Source of the DNA: Dokdonia sp. 4H-3-7-5
GTDB lineage: Bacteria > Bacteroidota > Bacteroidia > Flavobacteriales > Flavobacteriaceae
Length of the DNA: 64,000 bases
Assembly: GCF_000212355.1 (NCBI RefSeq)
Contig: NC_015496.1
Location: 1,426,001 to 1,490,000, forward strand
Direction of reading: 5' to 3'
Made by a program: the position numbers and the translations under genes. A model generated the notes under the pieces. That model saw only the letters and a list, made by a program, of their open reading frames with translations. It was not told the origin of the DNA and searched no databases. Positions within the stretch are counted from its first letter, which is position 1; each line of letters starts with the position of its first letter. Positions 61,886 to 64,000 of the stretch are shown here, piece after piece.

Positions 61886-62440
61886 ATGAACACTATTGAC
61901 ATCATTTTTGGTATTATTTTAATACTAGGCGCTATTCAAGGATTGCGCAAGGGATTATTTGTAGAGCTAGCATCTCTTGTAGGGCTTGTTGCTGGAATTT
62001 ACGGAGCCATCCACTTTTCTCATTACGTAGGGGACTGGCTTGTAGAAAAAACAGCGTGGAGTGAGCAAATTATAAATCTTACTGCCTTTGCTGCGACCTT
62101 TATCATTATTGTACTTGTGGTCTCTCTAGCGGGAAAATTACTTACCAAAGTGGCAAATTTTGCGATGCTTGGCATTGTAAACAAGATAGTAGGAGCAGCC
62201 TTTGCAGTACTTAAATTTGCTTTCTTAATTAGCGTAGTACTCATGTTTATAGATGCTGCAGACCGTCAAATATCATTTATAGGTGACGATAAAAAAGAGC
62301 AATCGGTGTTATATCCCATCATTCAACCTTTGGCACCTGCACTTCTTCCTTCTATTCTCAAAAAAGCAAAGGATGAAGATATCTACAACCCAGATAAAGA
62401 AGAAGAGCCGACTGAAACAGACGACTCTTCTAATATTTAA
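61886..62440 (+). CDS. CvpA-family membrane protein
   Basis: The 184-residue protein has the CvpA layout: four membrane spans in the first 130 residues starting TIDIIFGIILILGAIQGLRKGLFVELASLVGLVAGIYGAIHF, with the typical GLRKGLF motif. An acidic cytoplasmic tail (NPDKEEEPTETDDSS) follows. CvpA-type proteins are inner-membrane, linked to colicin V production and envelope homeostasis. A TATCTTTA box (one mismatch to TAnnTTTG) lies four bases before the ATG, again a near-leaderless arrangement. Confidence 0.9.
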   Translation: MNTIDIIFGIILILGAIQGLRKGLFVELASLVGLVAGIYGAIHFSHYVGDWLVEKTAWSEQIINLTAFAATFIIIVLVVSLAGKLLTKVANFAMLGIVNKIVGAAFAVLKFAFLISVVLMFIDAADRQISFIGDDKKEQSVLYPIIQPLAPALLPSILKKAKDEDIYNPDKEEEPTETDDSSNI

Positions 62441-62454
62441 AAATGTAGATGGTT

Positions 62455-62472
62455 ACGCTTTCGCGAAAGCGT
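62455..62472. repeat. Iterated palindrome copy 21 (exact 18 bp, intergenic)
   Basis: ACGCTTTCGCGAAAGCGT between the convergent cvpA-like and SulP genes, 14 bp after the cvpA stop; no other terminator is seen there. Confidence 0.96.
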
Positions 62473-62494
62473 AATTACACCCTACACCATCTAT

Positions 62495-64000
62495 TTAATA
62501 TCTATCTTTTACTTGCTTGTTAAGGGAGTTGATACACGCTTCAAAAGTATCGTAAACTTCTGTTTCTGGAATTAACTCAGGGATAATTTTAATACGTTCT
62601 AGCATATATTTAGGCTGTTTCCTTAAGCCTACAATATGCACATTAATTCCGCCTTGGTTAAGTTGGAGAATCGTGTCTTCTATTGCATATACACCAGACT
62701 GATCTACATAAGGCACACGCCCCATACGCAAGATGACGTCTGACGCAGTAGCAGGTATCTGCTTCGTAAGTGCAGAAAATTCGCTAGTATACCCAAAAAA
62801 TAACGGACCACGAAGGTGTTTTATAAATACCTCCTCTTTAAGGTGATCTGGAAAAATAAGTTCGTCACTCCATAAAACCTTATTCTTTTCGGCGGCGCGT
62901 AGGTCAAAAACTTTAGACTGTCTAGAGGTAAAGTCACCCATTTTTTTCATAAACACAAGGCACGATAGCACAAGCCCAATTCCTACTGCTGCCACTAGGT
63001 CCCACACTACAGATAGCACGAGTACCACAAGCATTATAATAACTTCAGAACTTAGTTTTATAGGTCCCACCTTTAAATCTTTAGGAAGATTAGGGATCGC
63101 TTTAAGCCCTTTGTAATCCATCACCCCTATACCTACGGTAATAAGTATACCTGCAAGTACTGCTGCCGGTATTTGTGAAGCGATAGGACCTAGGGCTAGG
63201 AGTATGAAAAGGAGTAATACACCAGCAATCATTCCTGATAATTTGGTTTTACCACCAGAGTTAATATTTACTACCGTTCTTATCGTTGCTCCAGCACCAG
63301 GTATTCCTCCAAAAAATGAAGCGATAGAGTTACCTATACCTTGACCTATAAGTTCTTTGTTAGGCTTGTGTCTAGTTTTTGTCATATTATCTGCTACTAC
63401 AGAGGTGAGGAGTGAGTCTATTGCTCCTAGAAATGAAAGTGACAGTGCAGTAAGGATATATGGCGATATAATGCTAAACTCAAAATCTGTAATTATGGAA
63501 AGCTTAGGCACTGGAAATCCGCTAGGAATTTCTTGAATAGCTCTGTATTCAAAGGGTGCAAAATAGGCTACTCCTGACACGACCAATAGTGCAACAAGTG
63601 TACTAGGCACTGCGGTTGTAATGCGTTTAAAGCCATAAATAATAAATATGGTAGCAAGTGCAAGAGCTAGCTCTATCCAGTTTATGTTTTGTATTGCGCG
63701 TCCCATTACCTTAAAGGTGCCAACTACTCCAGATGATGATGCTTTTGCAAGCGTTACCGCTTCTTTGTATACATCGGTATCGTCTGTAAGTTTTGCTCTA
63801 CGTATAGTTTCTTCAAAGTTTTCTAAAACTAGGAGGCCTTCGCCTGCCTCATCTTGTAAAATCTTATCTAGAACAATCTCTTGCGCTTGCGGTTTGAAAC
63901 TATCTACATAACTCTCATCTTGATTAGGATAATAACCCACTGCAGGCAAAAGCTGTGTAATAAGAATCATAACGCCTATAGCGGTCATAAAACCAGAAAC
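62495..64000 (-). CDS. SulP-family anion permease, 5'-truncated by the window edge
   Basis: The 3' part (about 500 residues) of a SulP transporter is present. The frame remains open through the last bases (upstream codons read VSGF before MTAIG), so the start lies outside the window. The membrane domain includes GQGIGNSIASFFGGIPGAGATIRTVVNINSGGKTKLSGM, the SulP signature. The cytoplasmic C-terminus is a STAS domain (RMGRVPYVDQSGVYAIEDTILQLNQGGINVHIVGLRKQ). The family carries sulfate, bicarbonate or other anions; the substrate cannot be told here. Confidence 0.93.
   Translation of the reverse strand, partial: VSGFMTAIGVMILITQLLPAVGYYPNQDESYVDSFKPQAQEIVLDKILQDEAGEGLLVLENFEETIRRAKLTDDTDVYKEAVTLAKASSSGVVGTFKVMGRAIQNINWIELALALATIFIIYGFKRITTAVPSTLVALLVVSGVAYFAPFEYRAIQEIPSGFPVPKLSIITDFEFSIISPYILTALSLSFLGAIDSLLTSVVADNMTKTRHKPNKELIGQGIGNSIASFFGGIPGAGATIRTVVNINSGGKTKLSGMIAGVLLLFILLALGPIASQIPAAVLAGILITVGIGVMDYKGLKAIPNLPKDLKVGPIKLSSEVIIMLVVLVLSVVWDLVAAVGIGLVLSCLVFMKKMGDFTSRQSKVFDLRAAEKNKVLWSDELIFPDHLKEEVFIKHLRGPLFFGYTSEFSALTKQIPATASDVILRMGRVPYVDQSGVYAIEDTILQLNQGGINVHIVGLRKQPKYMLERIKIIPELIPETEVYDTFEACINSLNKQVKDRY

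Overview
The window looks like ordinary chromosome from a marine member of the Flavobacteriaceae. The evidence is the low-GC coding style, promoters of the TAnnTTTG type, type IX secretion (a PorZ homologue and a C-terminal sorting domain), many small lipoproteins, and family-typical clusters: ftsX-DUF3098-uppP-truB, porZ-recO-TonB receptor, and tdk-alr-mscL. A Dokdonia/Krokinobacter-like organism is my best guess, from general resemblance only. No rRNA, tRNA, CRISPR array, transposase or prophage was seen.

Layout. 0-6 kb: a gene end, a hydroxypyruvate isomerase-like protein, ftsX, DUF3098, uppP, an inverted alginate-lyase-like lipoprotein, truB and a TonB-like protein. 6-10 kb: a thioredoxin-like protein, tag, aat, a Zn-ribbon membrane protein, a DUF3127 protein, a flavin reductase and a 39-aa peptide gene. 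10-13.4 kb: an SPFH-GYF_2 / zinc-ribbon membrane pair, CsaA and OsmC. 13.4-18.3 kb: a HhH-like protein with an OmpA-like protein, the aminoadipate-semialdehyde dehydrogenase, 3-hydroxyanthranilate dioxygenase and a CAP lipoprotein. 18.5-30 kb: isoaspartyl peptidase, GNAT, CBS, M28 and M13 peptidases, an SDR and a large T9SS BNR-repeat protein. 30-42.5 kb: lipoproteins, SDR threonine dehydrogenase, a DUF2256 mini-gene coupled to arfB, azurin, YheT hydrolase, TetR, thioesterase, FemAB-like, DMT, ArsC-like, DinB, DUF3298, cystathionine gamma-synthase and a beta-barrel protein. 42.6-64 kb: gdhA, porZ, recO, a TonB receptor, rsmI, DoxX, tdk, alr, mscL, asd, a CAT-like protein, prolyl oligopeptidase, gpsA, pheS, cvpA and a truncated SulP permease.

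The most striking signal is not a gene. A perfect 14-18 bp palindrome with core GCTTTCGCGAAAGC occurs 17 times exactly and 4 more times with one or two changes. Two thirds of the copies are intergenic, several directly after rho-independent terminators. The rest lie inside genes, mostly read in one frame as Ala-Phe-Ala-Lys-Ala. The copies are spaced far more evenly than chance (almost all 2.2-4.6 kb apart). This suggests a genome-wide iterated site for chromosome organisation, DNA uptake or DNA-end processing. The function is unknown from sequence alone.

All counts were made by eye. Family names rest on motif recognition, not on database searches.
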